Below are positions 21,202 to 32,214 of a stretch of DNA of 64,000 nucleotides, piece by piece. Where the stretch lies: the NCBI GenBank assembly GCA_021495925.1, contig JAKEKT010000126.1, positions 1-64,000 on the forward strand, read 5' to 3'. Within the stretch, counting starts at the first letter, position 1. Every line of letters starts with the position of its first letter. The notes below the pieces were generated by a model that did not search any database, was not told where the DNA came from, and saw only the letters and a program-made list of their open reading frames with translations. Made by a program: the position numbers and the translations under genes. The stretch comes from Diplodia intermedia (Eukaryota; Ascomycota; Dothideomycetes; Botryosphaeriales; Botryosphaeriaceae).

Positions 21202-23222
21202 TCATCGGCCGATCTCCGGCTTCCTGGCCATGTTCACCATGGGGGGAGGCCCGTCCATATCCGGGTACGGAAGCGGGCCAAGTGGCCTTCCATGCGTAGG
21301 GCTCATGGGCCTGCCGTTCGGGCTCATGGGTCTGTCGTCCGGATAGGGCAGAGGCGTCTTGGGTGGAAGCGGAGGAGGGGAGTGCGGCATGGAGCCATCG
21401 GTGGTTGCCGTCGCGGGTCGTGCTTCTTCGTTACTGAGCCTTGGGGTGGTGGGCGTGGGGACGAGAGATCCATTTGAACTCCGGTAGGGCAGGTACATCT
21501 CGCCAGAGCTACGCCGATCTACTGGCTGGGGGTACTCATCGGATGAGATGACCGCGTATTTGTCGTTGTCGTCAATAGGCGGGAGTCGGTTGAATGCTGA
21601 CATGCGTGGAGAGGAAGGGGAAAGAAAGTCGTTCGACGCAGGAGTTTGCGGGGTTTTCATCGGCAGCACAACGTCTTCAGCTGGCAGCTCGACAGCGATT
21701 GGGTTCGAAGGTGGCGTGTAACCGTTGCCTGGAGCAGGCGGGAGAGGGCGGTCCCACTTCGATTCCGACGTGTATTCGGTAACGCCGGCATGCTGAGCTC
21801 TCTCCCACCTGACTTTTGCGCGGTGGATGCGTCCAAGCTTGCAGGCAGCATCCAGATTCATGCCTTGAACTTCGTCTCTCGCAAGGTACCGGCGGGTGTT
21901 GGTGCTGATATCGGCAAGACGATTCCACTCGTTCATACCGAATTCTCCAACGCCGACTTCGACATTGAGGCGGTAGTAGTTTTCTTGGTTGACTCCGCGC
22001 TTGGCCAGATATTCCTTCACCATGTACTCGTGAGTGTCTTCACAACCTTCAATCTTGGCAATCAAGCGTCTGCGGGCCTCCGCAAAATCTCCCATACCGC
22101 TGCCGATGAACCCTTCCCACCAGAGGTGCTGTTGGGCTCCAGTTCCGTTGGGCCGCTTTCCAGTGCCAATACTGACAAATACGCCGACTTCTCTTCCGGG
22201 CCATTCGTTGCGGACTGCCTCGTCCAGGACTTGAGGGGAAGGGTTGTATTTTCCGGCGCCTTCGTCAATGAAAACCGATTGTCCAATTTGGATGGGCTTG
22301 AAGGCGAGTCCCGTAGCGGAGGTTGCGCGGCCGGCCTGCCAGATGGTGCATTCGAATTCAGGAGCGGGTTCGGCGCGGGAGTCATACGACCTCAGCAGCT
22401 GGGCTTTGCCGCCCTTCGGGGTCCCCTTGTAGACAGCGGTGACAGCACTGTGAAAGTCAGCAATGGCCGATATGAAAACATTTGGTAGTGTCCACTTACG
22501 TCTTGGTGCGGTTTTCCCTGCTGTCGTAGAGCAGGGCATTGGGGCTACCCCAGCGCATGGCTGCATACGGACCACGCATGTTAATGGGGGCCATTCCGAT
22601 CTGACTGTAACGGCTGGAAGTACTCATACTTCTCTGGGGACGGCCGTGGACACTGCTTCTGGGACTGAGGGGAGAGTGAAGATCGAGGTCAGAGGCGGAG
22701 GTGTCGTCTTTGCCTTCGGCCTCGTTTAACGTATGTTCGCGCACACACTCGCGAATGGCCTCCTCCAACTTCGAGGCCTTGAAGAGGGTATGCCTGTAGG
22801 GAATGCCGGCAATGGTCTTGTCGGTCTCGAAGACGCGCTTGGTCATGCGCACATAGACATCTTTGCAGGTCTCGAGGTCGAGCCTCAGGCGGCCCAGCAT
22901 GATGGCGATCAAGCCGCCGGTGCCGGTGCCGGCGATGAGGTCGAAGTGTTCGCATGGCTTGGGGATTTCGTGGCGCTTGGGGGCCTTGCCGTGAATCTCG
23001 ACATATGTGCGGTGCATGAGCTCTTGCAGCAGGATCAGCATGGAGTAGCCGCGGACACCACCGCCATCTGCGAAGCGACATGTCAGTATGGTCACGCCAG
23101 GCAGGGATGGAGGTGTGCGACTGACCTAGCGACAGGATGCGCAGCGGCGGGCCTTTGGTGGTGTCTTTGCGGCGCAGGCCGGTCGACTCGACGACCGATA
23201 GGTGCTGAATGGGTTCCGGCAT
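21202..23222 (-). CDS. Patatin-like protein with Gly in place of the catalytic Ser
   Basis: Exons 23126-23222, 22500-23067 and 21202-22447 give 636 residues. The patatin fold is clear: oxyanion-hole motif DGGGVRG at 33-39, and FDLIAGTGTGGLIAIMLGRL at 74-93. In active patatins the second motif is G-T-S-T-G; here the nucleophile position, residue 81, is Gly (codon GGC), with GGC-ACC-GGC-ACC-GGC-GGC legible in the DNA. The catalytic Asp is retained as Asp251, but in D-E-G rather than the usual D-G-G/A. Other conserved blocks (GRATSATGLAFKP, VFVSIGTGKRPN) are intact, so the fold is probably kept while acyl hydrolysis is probably lost. Residues about 420-636 form a Pro/Ser-rich tail with PMSPNGRPMSP-type repeats. 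I recall similar GTGTGG proteins in other filamentous ascomycetes, suggesting a conserved non-catalytic branch rather than a recent mutation. Confidence 0.93.
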
Positions 23223-24191
23223 GGCGGAAGAGGCTGTGGCCGCCGACGACCAGGGACTTGGGGGCCTTGACGGGTGGTCGCGGGGAGGGCGGGAGGCGCG
23301 GGGCCGGACAGTGGTGGCGGGCAAGCGCAGGAACGATGCAAGTGCGGTAGAGGTGCAGATGCGAAAAGCGCTGGGGGCGCGGTCTCGAAGGTATAAGGTC
23401 GTTGGGTCGTGGGCGCAGAGGTCGTCGGGTGCCTGTTTCGGCGCGAAGGCTGTGTGAGTCTTGGAGCGCGCGTGCGGGCGCAGTGTGGTTGGCTTGCGCG
23501 CCCAACGGCACGACGGCTGCTGCAGTCGGGCAAGGCCCGGTGGCCTACGAAATACGACGTCACCGCATCCTCATTCGCCAAACGACGCTGCTCAGCCACA
23601 CACCACCGGCCAGTCTGTGCGGTCGCCCCCGACCCGGAGCGCCCTCTCACCGCTGATTCGACCGGCGTTTCCTGGATCAACAGGTTCATCTGCGCTTTGG
23701 GCCATGCCGTGTCGGCGCGCGACCTTCCCGAAGACTGATCGAACGTTTCCTGTCCTGCTTCAACCAGGCCTGCTGTGGCGGCCGGCCGTGACATCGCCAG
23801 CCGGCCGTCTCGCGTGCAGCGCAAAACCACCACGCGCGCACTGCACACGGGCGGCAGCCACAGCCAAGCCCCAGCACCGCGCTCACCGTCGAAAGCCCTG
23901 CGCTCAACGTGTCTGAGCCGCTCGGAGCGGCCGCAGCCGCCAAGCCTGGCGGGTTTGCATTCGCGTTGGTAAGCCTGGCTGCGAGCAGGCGAGCCCGGCC
24001 TGTCATGGTGCTGCCTATCGATACCGAACAGATGCGAACCCCGCATTGCGAGCTCGGCGACTCACGCCGTGCCAGCGCGCAGCTACAGCGCTACTCTGAC
24101 CTCAGTCGCCTCTTTGCTGTTGCTCATCAATCTGAAATCCGAATTTGCCGCTTGCTTTTTGTCAGCGAACGTTGCTCGTGGACCCGCCACA
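23223..24191. promoter_or_regulatory. Divergent promoter between the patatin-like and MOSC genes
   Basis: This 969-bp gap separates two genes transcribed away from each other. The open frames in it are chance frames in GC-rich DNA. I see no obvious TATA element. Confidence 0.5.
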
Positions 24192-25313
24192 ATGCCGTTG
24201 AAGATCGGCCAAGTACGTCGTCGTCTGGAGGCCTCGACCCGCCTTGTCCCACTCTAACACAGCATCTGCAGCTCTATACGTACCCCATCAAGGCGCTGCT
24301 CCCCACGCCAATCGCTTCGGCCACCGTCACCAAGAACGGCTTCCAATATGACCGTCGCTTCATGCTGCTCAAGATCCAGGATGATGGCAGCTTCAAGAAC
24401 ATGCACATCGTTTACTTTCCCGAACTGTCCCTCTTCCAACCCACCATCATCTACCCGGACGGCGCCGACGAGAAGGGCAGCATCAAAGTCGATTTCCGTC
24501 CGCCGTCCGACTCGGGGAAGCAGCCCGACACGCTGGAGTTTCCGCTGCAACCCGACCCTGCCGGCCTGCCCGAAGTTGAGGTCATGATGCACAAGAGCCC
24601 GACAAAGGCCTTTGACATGGGTTCCCCGTATAGCGACTGGTTCTCCAAGTGTTTGGGGTTCAAGGTCAAGCTGGTCTACCTCGGCGACAACAGGCGCCAA
24701 GTCTTGATGTCCCGCTCCCCCAACGAGCAGCAGCCCAAGTCGTGGTTGTCATCCCTTGCGAGCAACCTCCCCTTGGTCGGCTCCGAGGAAAAGGACACCG
24801 TCACTTTCCAGGACTGTGCTGCCTACCTCGTTGTATCTCAGTCCTCCCTGGATGACGTATCTGCCCGCTTGCCTGATGGCGTCGACATGGATGTGACCAA
24901 GTTCCGGCCCAATATTGTCATTGAGGGAGCTGACGAGCCGTGGGAAGAAGACTTCTGGGCGGAGATCCAAATCGGAGAAGCCATCGTGACACTCACCCAC
25001 AACTGCGGTCGCTGCGCCAGCATCAATATTGACTATACCACGGGCAAGACAGGTACAGGTCCGACGGGAGAGGTGTTGAAGAAGCTCCAGAAAGACCGTA
25101 GGATCGATGCTGGAAACAAATGGAGCCCTGTCTTTGGCCGATACGGGTTCCCGGGACCCCAAGATGCAGGAAAGCACCTGGCTGTTGGTGATGACGTCAA
25201 AATCCTGAGGCGGAACAAGGAGAGAACGAAGTTTGGTGAGTCGTCACCACAATGGCTTGCGATGAAGCAACTGACAACGATCCCTAGATTGGCCAGGTCT
25301 TAGCAACAGCTAA
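24192..25313 (+). CDS. MOSC domain protein (mARC/YcbX-like)
   Basis: Three exons: a 21-nt first exon 24192-24212 (MPLKIGQ), then 24272-25235 and 25288-25313, giving 336 residues. The N-terminal part is the MOSC beta-barrel domain (QLYTYPIKALLP and DRRFMLLK). The C-terminal MOSC domain contains FRPNIVIEGADEPWEEDFW and THNCGRCASI at about 249-258. One of Cys252 and Cys255 should be the sulfur-carrying or molybdenum-binding cysteine of the family. MOSC proteins handle the molybdenum cofactor, either as sulfur carriers or, in mARC-type enzymes, reducing N-hydroxylated compounds. The substrate is not readable from sequence. The tiny first exon was chosen because it restores the usual start, and its phase and splice sites fit. 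The last exon gives the ending DWPGLSNS. No membrane anchor is visible, unlike animal mARC. Confidence 0.9.
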
Positions 25314-25370
25314 ACTAGACATGTAGACTTTAGTAGAGAAGGCCTAAGGCGAGCTGGTATCGCATAGCCT

Positions 25371-26396
25371 TCACTTTTCGGTATCACTTTCTTGTTTCTC
25401 CAGGGCCCTGATCAGCACCGTTCCCAACATTTCCGTCTCGGCGACCAAAGCCCTCATCCCTCCTACCCCTAACACTATCGTTTCCACTATCTCTGTAAAC
25501 TTCCCACTAAAGTCTTTAAGTTCTTCCCTTAGCCTCATCTTCGCCCCATCCCTCCCAACCCTCGCCTCGGCAGCCTCCCCCAACGCCTTCGCTAGCTTCA
25601 TTATAAAACCAAACACCCCCGGCCTTACTGACTCCTCATACCCTCTCTCCATCACCACTACTATCAACAATCCGATCCTGCACCACATCCTCCTTCTTCT
25701 CCGACCACGCCCTCCGAGCACTAACCAAATCCAACATCACATCCCGCGCAAACCCATCCAGCGCCTCCGCATCCCGGCCATGTGCATCATCGACAGAGAC
25801 AAAGAGGCAGCCTTCGCCGTCGTCGCCATCGTCGCCGCGATGATGGCGAGGGGGGCGGGCGACGGCCGCGTCTGCGCCGCCGCCGCCGTCGGCGCCGCCG
25901 TCCTCGGAGCGGCCAGTTTGCCAATCGCGGCCTTGGTCGTCTTCCTGATGACCGCGATCATGATGACGACGATGGTTGTGGGACGCCGGCTGATCGGGCG
26001 AGGATCCGCCGCTCGCTGGTACTGGGGGGAGGCTTGGCGGCGCGTGGATGGCGCCGCCGTCGGGCGCGCGCTTGGCCTGAGGCGGGCTGCTGTCGAGGCT
26101 TCTTAGGGCTTGCGATGGCGCGGTGGGTGATGGGATTACTTCTTCTTCTTCTCCTTCTTCTCGGCGGTGGGGCACTGGGTCTGGGAGGCGGCACACCGCG
26201 CGGTGGTTTGCGTCCGCTCCGGGTCGTTGGCCTGGTGGTTCGGTCGTTGCGGTTGTTGTTGTTGTTGTTGTTGTTGTTGTCGTTTTCGTCGTCGCGATCT
26301 TGACGGGTGTGCTGCGGAAGAGGACTGGGTTGGGATGCTGTCTCTACATCTTATCGCTGAGGAGGCTGAAGGCGTCGTAGAAGCTACAAGTGCCAT
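25371..26396 (-). pseudogene. Possible frameshifted gene for a helical protein
   Basis: Several minus-strand frames together look like one damaged protein. An N-terminal frame (26396 to 26136) starts MALVASTTPSASS and includes a poly-Gln run. A middle frame (to 25636) contains the protein-like segment AEALDGFARDVMLDLVSARR. A last frame (25736 to 25371) contains GFIMKLAKALGEAAEARVG and ends EKQESDTEK, strongly helical and coiled-coil-like. The last two frames pass into one another near 25640 with a one-base shift and no splice signals between them. I do not recognise the family. It may be a pseudogene, a gene with a sequencing error, or two chance frames beside a real C-terminal exon. Confidence 0.33.
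26252..26280. repeat. (GTT)n microsatellite
   Basis: An uninterrupted run of nine to ten GTT units. On the minus strand it is CAA repeated, giving the poly-Gln stretch of the possible damaged gene at 25371-26396. Confidence 0.9.
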
Positions 26397-27758
26397 GGTG
26401 GCAGCAATGGTGGACTAAATATTTACTCCTCACTGCGAATGGCAATCACCAATGTGCCTGGCTGGAAGTTGTCAAACTTTCCTTCGTTTTGAAGTTGTGG
26501 TCGCTGTTCGCTGAATCCGTGCAACACAACGTACAGTGGTTCTGGATGGCATGGCAAGGCGTGAAGTCCATTGTGAGAAGATAGTTTTCAAGTGTTCACG
26601 CGAGCATTTGGGAAGGAGCAAAGCACACAATGTTGATTCGAGGGAAGATTCAATTAAGAGAGAAAAAAAAATTAAGCTAAAACTTCTTTTGCCCCCAGCA
26701 CATTTTGCGCTGATGACCCGCCCAACCCCGACCTTTGAGGTAGTCGTCACCCCCGGACGCATCAATGCCCAAGAGGACACGAACTAGTCACGAGCAGAGG
26801 CAGGCTTGCGCCCGCTTGCTTCCGAATGCTGATCGGCGCCTCGAACTCTTCGCCCGTAACCCTAATCGACACCTCTTGCGAGGCGCCGCTAGAAGAGCTG
26901 ATGAAGAAGAAGAAGAAGAGGCGGAGGGGGCGAGGGGGCGAGGGTCTTATATACCCCCTCCAGGCGGCAGCGGGCGGCAGCGGGCAGCTGCTCAGGGTCT
27001 ACCCGTTGCTGGGGGCAACGAACCGATTAGGAAGGGGCAACTGTGGGTTAGGAAGGAGCAGCTGTGTGTGTGTGCGTCACTCACCCTCACCACCACTGCC
27101 GATGGGGTGGGTTCTCACTTCTCACCCTGCAACATTATCACCACCGAGTTACGGGATGCAAGAGCTAGTGAGTCCACGTGAAACCTGACTGAACGGCCAC
27201 CAGCAACATCGCCCCCCCTCTGTCCACCGCACTCGAAGGCCAACAGCTCTCCAGCCAAACAATTGATTGATGAAGTGATAGACTGCTTTGCTTCCCATGG
27301 AAGAAACGAGAAATGTCGATGCCCTACGTTTCTTCTACTTTCAGCAGGATGCGCGAATAACCTGTAATATCAGTGCAGATCGGTGACTTGTATGATATTG
27401 CAGCTTGGTTCAGGGCTCTGTTACCGACACAATAAAAGTGACGGACTTCTCAAGTGGCGATCAGTAAAACTTCCTCAAGCAGTGGCACGAGTTTGATTGA
27501 AAAGGTCAAGTCGAATTTATCCCTCGACGAAAGTGTGTTTCGTTCGCTATCGGCCCCTCGTAGCTATCTTAGCCATTCCAACCCTTCTTGAAAGGTCGGG
27601 CCTGAAGGCCTCTGCCTGTTCAGTGGTGTTAACGCCAAATCTCCGTTCCCTAGCCACCCAAGCAATCAAATCATGTGCTAATGCCCTTCAACGCCGTTTG
27701 CTTTTATGCCCATGTTTCCGCCTCGGAAACTGCGAACCTGGAATTGTCCGCTTCATCC
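26397..27758. other. Gene-free region 3' of FEN1
   Basis: No gene supported. It contains a GAA-rich purine tract (26900-26920) followed by a TATATA motif near 26950, and AT-rich DNA likely to be the FEN1 3' UTR close to 27600-27758. Confidence 0.4.
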
Positions 27759-28992
27759 TCATGCCGTACCCCTCGGCTTGGCCTTGGCCTCCTTCTTTTC
27801 CTTGGCTGCCAACTTCTGCTTCTTCTTCTTGTCTTCAACCTCCTTCTCCTTCTTCCTCTTGAGGCTGGCCTGCTCTTCAGCGGTCTTAGGCACCGTCTTG
27901 AAGAAGCCATCCAAGCGACTCTGTTGCGCGGACTTGAGATTCTTCGTCAGGCGCTGCGAAGCGCTGCGCACGCGATCCTCGTTGAAGCCCTTCTCCTCGA
28001 CCAAGAACTTGATTAGACCGTCCACATCGGGCGCGTCCCACTTGAACTCGCAGTCAGGGTGGTCCGCTGGACGGACGTCGGGCTCAAGGAAGAGGAGACG
28101 AGCGTCCTTGTAGGGCCAATCCTCGGGCAGGGTGTACTTGGGGTTGGACTCGAAGTGCTTGACGACGCCATCGAGGTCTTTGTGTTCGCGGATGAGCTTC
28201 AGGGCAGTGCTTGGGCCAATGCCCTTGATGGGGTCGACGTAGTCGCAGCCAAGGAGGATGCAGAGGTCGATGAACTATGACAAGTCAGAGTGAACCAACT
28301 CCAATCTCGCTAAAGTGATCTCATACCTGCTCCCTCTTCATCTCGAGTCCCTCCAGCACCTTGTCCAAGTGTATCTCCTGAATTGGCTCCTTGCGCTGCT
28401 CACTGAAAGTGAGGTGGCGCAGCAATACAGGCGAATCGAAGGTGAGAGTGTCCATGTCCTCCGATGCCGCGGCGTACACCTTCCCTGCCCTCGCCAGGGC
28501 CGCGCACTGAGCCTCGGCCTCAGTGGGAGCAATGATGTACGGAATGCCCATGAGCTTCAGCAGGCGCTGGCACTCAGCATTGTGCTCGCGGGTGACGCGG
28601 ACGGTGCGCCTCGAGAACTTCTCGACATCCTCGGCGGTACCGGTCTCCTTGGCCTCCTCGTGGGCTTCCTGAGCCTCCGACTTGCGCTGAAAGCGCTTGG
28701 CCAGCTCGCCGGACTTGAGCTTGGGCGGGGCGCCGTCGAAGACGAAGAGCGGCTTGATGCCGTTGTCGACCATGCGCAGGGTGCGGTAGAACATGCCCAT
28801 GATGTGAGAGGTGGTCTCGCCGGTTTCGTTCATGAGCTGCTGGCCGTCGGAGCGCACGGCGATCAGGAAACTGTAGATGCTCATGGACGCATCGATCGCG
28901 ACTTTGCGGCCGAACTGGTGCTTGATCTCGCCCGTCTTGATCGCGCCGGGGCAATTCTCGTTGATGACCTGGTAGAGGTGTTTGATACCCAT
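27759..28992 (-). CDS. FEN1: Flap endonuclease 1 (structure-specific 5' nuclease)
   Basis: Two exons, 28327-28992 and 27759-28274, with a 52-nt intron, give 393 residues, the normal length. FEN1 removes 5' RNA/DNA flaps during Okazaki fragment maturation and long-patch base excision repair, in the nucleus with PCNA. Metal-binding acids occur at the same positions as in human FEN1: Asp34 (IDAS), Asp86 (VFDGAPP), Glu158 and Glu160 (APTEAEAQ), Asp179 and Asp181 (ASEDMDTLTF) and Asp233 (GCDYVDPIKGIG). The helix-hairpin-helix follows Asp233. The PCNA-binding box QSRLDGFF lies near residue 342, followed by a Lys-rich tail that should serve as nuclear signal. The ATG at 28992 gives the expected N-terminal Gly2, essential for the active site. 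It is divergent from the glutaryl-CoA dehydrogenase gene. Confidence 0.98.
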
Positions 28993-29576
28993 CTTGGCGG
29001 CTGCCGGAGGTGACGGGCTCTGCGAACGGGCGCTGTGTGGCGAGCAATGGGCGGGGTGGAGGGTGTTGTTGCGCGGGTGAAGTCGCGAAGATGACGCCCG
29101 CAGGCAGAAAGCGCGTCTCGCTCGTTCAACGCGCGTTTTAGGGCTAGCGCCAGGCGACAGCCGAGCCCTAGGTACGTCACGACCCCTCGGTCCGTGTCCA
29201 CCCGCGCGCCCGCGTGCATGACGGGAGGTCTGATGTGCTCGGCCAGATCTCGTTCTGGAATCGAGCGGGCCAGGCCGCCGCGAGACATCCTTTTCTTGCG
29301 GGACAAGCGACCGGAAGGCAGGTGTCTCCCGACAGCCCCGCGAAGGACTCCCGCTCTTCGCGCTCGCGGAAGCTTGCCGATTCCGAACTCGCCCTTCCGA
29401 CGCGATGCCCCCTGCAACGCGAGCCTCGGTGCTGAGTCGGCTGCACGCGCCTGATTGGTGTGGGGTTGCCGACCCGCCATCATCGCTGTGTCGGCCCTCA
29501 TTATGAGCAAAGAACCGCCTCTTGCTCTGCCCTTCCTGCTTGCTACTCGTCTCCTTCTGCTCTTGTGATTTGCACC
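28993..29576. promoter_or_regulatory. Divergent promoter between FEN1 and glutaryl-CoA dehydrogenase
   Basis: A 584-bp GC-rich gap shared by two genes transcribed in opposite directions. It contains two ACGCG(T) motifs, at 29112 and 29127, resembling the MCB element bound by the MBF cell-cycle factor in yeasts. That would fit a replication gene, but the motif is short and may be chance. Confidence 0.4.
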
Positions 29577-31018
29577 ATGTTCAGACCCGTCGCCCGTCAT
29601 GCCGCAAGGCAATTGCGCGCCTCTGCGCGCTCTGCGCCGCTCGCCCGCCGCCAGCTCCATGCCCCAGTCACCTTCGATTACAAGGACCCATTGGGCTCCA
29701 ACACTCTATTTACGGACGAGGAGCTCGCTATAGCTGAGACGGCTGAATCCTATTGCCAAGAGCGCATGCTTCCCCGCGTACTAGGTCTGCATTGATCCGA
29801 AGTTTTGGCAAACGATATGCTGATTGCGGAACAGAGGCCTACCGCAACGAAGACTACGACAAGAAGATCCTGGAGGAGATGGGCGAGCTTGGCCTGTTGG
29901 GGGCGACCATCCAGGGTTACGGGTGTGCTGGCGTCAGCAGCGTCGCGTCAGGCCTGATCACCCGTGCCGTCGAACGCGTGGACTCGGGCTACAGATCCGG
30001 CATGTCGGTACAGAGTTCGCTTGTCATGGGGGGCATCGAGGAGTTCGGAACACAGGAGCAGAAGGACAGGTTCTTGCCGGGCATGGCCAAGGGAAAGATC
30101 CTGGGGTGTTTCGGTCTGACAGAGCCCAACCATGGCTCAGACCCCGGCTCCATGGAGACCACGGCCAAGCCACACCCGACCAAGAAGGGATATTTCTCGA
30201 TATCCGGCGCAAAGACGTGGATCACCAATTCTCCTATTTCCGATGTGATGCTTGTCTGGGCCAAGTTGCAAAGCACGGGCAAGATCCGCGGATTCCTGGT
30301 TGAGCGGTCTCAATGTCCTCCTGGCACCCTTGAGACGCCCAAGATTAGCGACAAGAATGGCCTGAGGGCGTCGATCACTGGCATGATCCAGCTCGATGAC
30401 TGCCCTGTCCCCGAGGCCAATATGTTCCCCGACATCGAGGGATTGAGGGGCCCGTTCAGCTGTCTCAACTCTGCTAGATACGGAATTGCCTGGGGCACCA
30501 TGGGCGCTCTGGAAGACTGCATTGAAAGAGCCCGGACGTATGCACTTGAGAGGAAGCAGTTCAAGGGTAACCCACTCGCAAAGTACCAGCTTGTGCAGAA
30601 GAAGCTTGCCGATGCAAGCACTGATGCGGCGTACGGCATTCTGGCTGCTGTCCAGGTCGGTCGCCTCAAGGACGAAGGCAAGGCGGCACCAGAGATGATC
30701 TCAATGATCAAGCGACAGAACTGTGATAGGGCTCTTGTCAATGCCAGGATGTATGTCGGCTCGACCCCTTTTGTCCTCAATCCATCTGCTGACATTGCGC
30801 TAGATTGCAAGAGATCTTCGGTGGCAACGCCGTCAGCGACGAGTACCACATTGGTCGCCATGTTGCGAATCTTTTCGTGACACAGACGTATGAGGGCCAA
30901 AGCGACATTCATGGTAAGTTGCCTGTATGGGCGGAGTTTGGGACGAGCAGCTACTAACGTTCATCCGCCAGCCCTTATTCTTGGTCGGGCCATCACTGGC
31001 ATCCAAGCCTTCGTGTAA
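29577..31018 (+). CDS. Glutaryl-CoA dehydrogenase, mitochondrial
   Basis: Four exons, 29577-29784, 29835-30750, 30804-30913 and 30972-31018, give 426 residues. The enzyme is an FAD-dependent acyl-CoA dehydrogenase that oxidises and decarboxylates glutaryl-CoA to crotonyl-CoA in lysine and tryptophan catabolism in the mitochondrial matrix. The Arg/Ala-rich N-terminus (MFRPVARHAARQLRASARS) is a mitochondrial presequence. FGLTEPNHGSDPGSM is the flavin/substrate-binding signature, with the Asn-His-Gly-Ser-Asp variant usual for this branch. The catalytic Glu should be in TYEGQSDIHALILGRAITG near the C-terminus, interrupted by the last intron exactly at DIH/A. The first donor (GTCTGC) is not consensus, but phase and the family sequence PRVLEAYRNEDYDKKIL force it. 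Intron 2 uses GTATGT with a CTGAC branch site. Confidence 0.95.
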
Positions 31019-31975
31019 ATTGGGAATCCCATTGCTTTTCCGGGGAAGATGATAAGCCACGGGCGTTACCTGTGTTGCAGCCACACAATAACGCCCAGAT
31101 CGGAAGTGGGTACATAGCCGAGCAAACCAGCCCATAACTTGAAAATGTCTCGGTAGCTGTATGGTGCAGGCATGGTTGACGGTTCCCAACGCTCGCGGTT
31201 GGCTGGGTGGACTTCGTATCTGCAATGCTCAGACAGTGTGAGGTTTCAAATAGCATAAGAGCGAGCTTCAGCCGTTCGCTGTTTCGGAAGGGGCCCGGTG
31301 GTTCTTTTTCTCAAGCATGCTTTTGCGAGAGGCCCGGTCGATCAACTGGCGACGCCTACTAAGCAAGTAGGTCACACAACGAAAACAAAAATTCAGAAAG
31401 AACAGGCGCGGTGGCCACGGGCATGGCTGTAGACGTCCCGTCTCCCCTCGGCAGCGTGCCTACAAAGAAGTAGCAAACGCACTGCGTCCCAAGCCGCGAA
31501 CGGTCCAAAGGGATGCGGATGCTGATACAGGCCGCCAGGCTCCAGCGGCGGAGGAAATGGCAGAGCGTGGTGTGTGAAAGCTGGCAAGCGGACGCGGGCG
31601 GGGTGGGCCGTCTCTCAGGAGGCAGGACGCGTCGTAGTGTAAGGCTGCAGGTGGCGGAGAAACAATGGTTGATGCAGGTACCTTGTACCGGGCGGGAATT
31701 CTTCAGGAAGCCGCACGTGACATGCCTGTTCGCGCGGCAGGTGCATTCGCCGGGCGGCGGTGGTGACTCAAGAGACGTGAGGTGCATGAGGCTGAGGGAG
31801 CGTCTTCCGGTTTCGTGCGCCTGCTTGCTCTGGCGGATGCTGCGGCGGCGACCTACTTGCCGTCGCCGCTGGGCTGCATAAAAAGTCCATCGCCGTGGCC
31901 TCTTGCCGCGCCGCCTCCCACTCCTACGCTGCCACTTCGCCTCCCGCGCCGGCCCACGGTCTTCCTCGCGCGTCT
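31019..31975. other. Spacer and promoter upstream of the E2 gene
   Basis: No gene supported. The first part is the glutaryl-CoA dehydrogenase 3' UTR. Near 31876-31888 the string GCATAAAAAGTCC looks like a TATA-type promoter for the E2 gene; the same string occurs at 3018-3030 in the WOPR upstream region. Confidence 0.4.
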
Positions 31976-32109
31976 GTAAGTGCTTGCCCTTTGGCCTGCC
32001 GTTTCTCGTCGTCGTCGGGGAACGAGTTTTCGGCGATACGTCACTGCCGGCCACGTTCGGGCAGCCACGCTCCCAGGCGCTAACCCAGGATTATATTGCC
32101 GTGCCACAG
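31976..32109 (+). other. Predicted 5'-UTR intron of the E2 gene
   Basis: GTAAGT at 31976, GCTAAC near 32079 and an acceptor GCCACAG ending at 32109 form a coherent intron in the leader of the ubiquitin-conjugating enzyme gene. The following leader has no ATG until the annotated start at 32215. Predicted from consensus only. Confidence 0.45.
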
Positions 32110-32214
32110 CCCACTTCCCTTTACGCTGCAATCTTCAACCATCGCCCACCCACACTTACACCACGCACCCGACCGACGCACCCGCTTCCACCACAACACC
32201 GCACACCGCACGCC

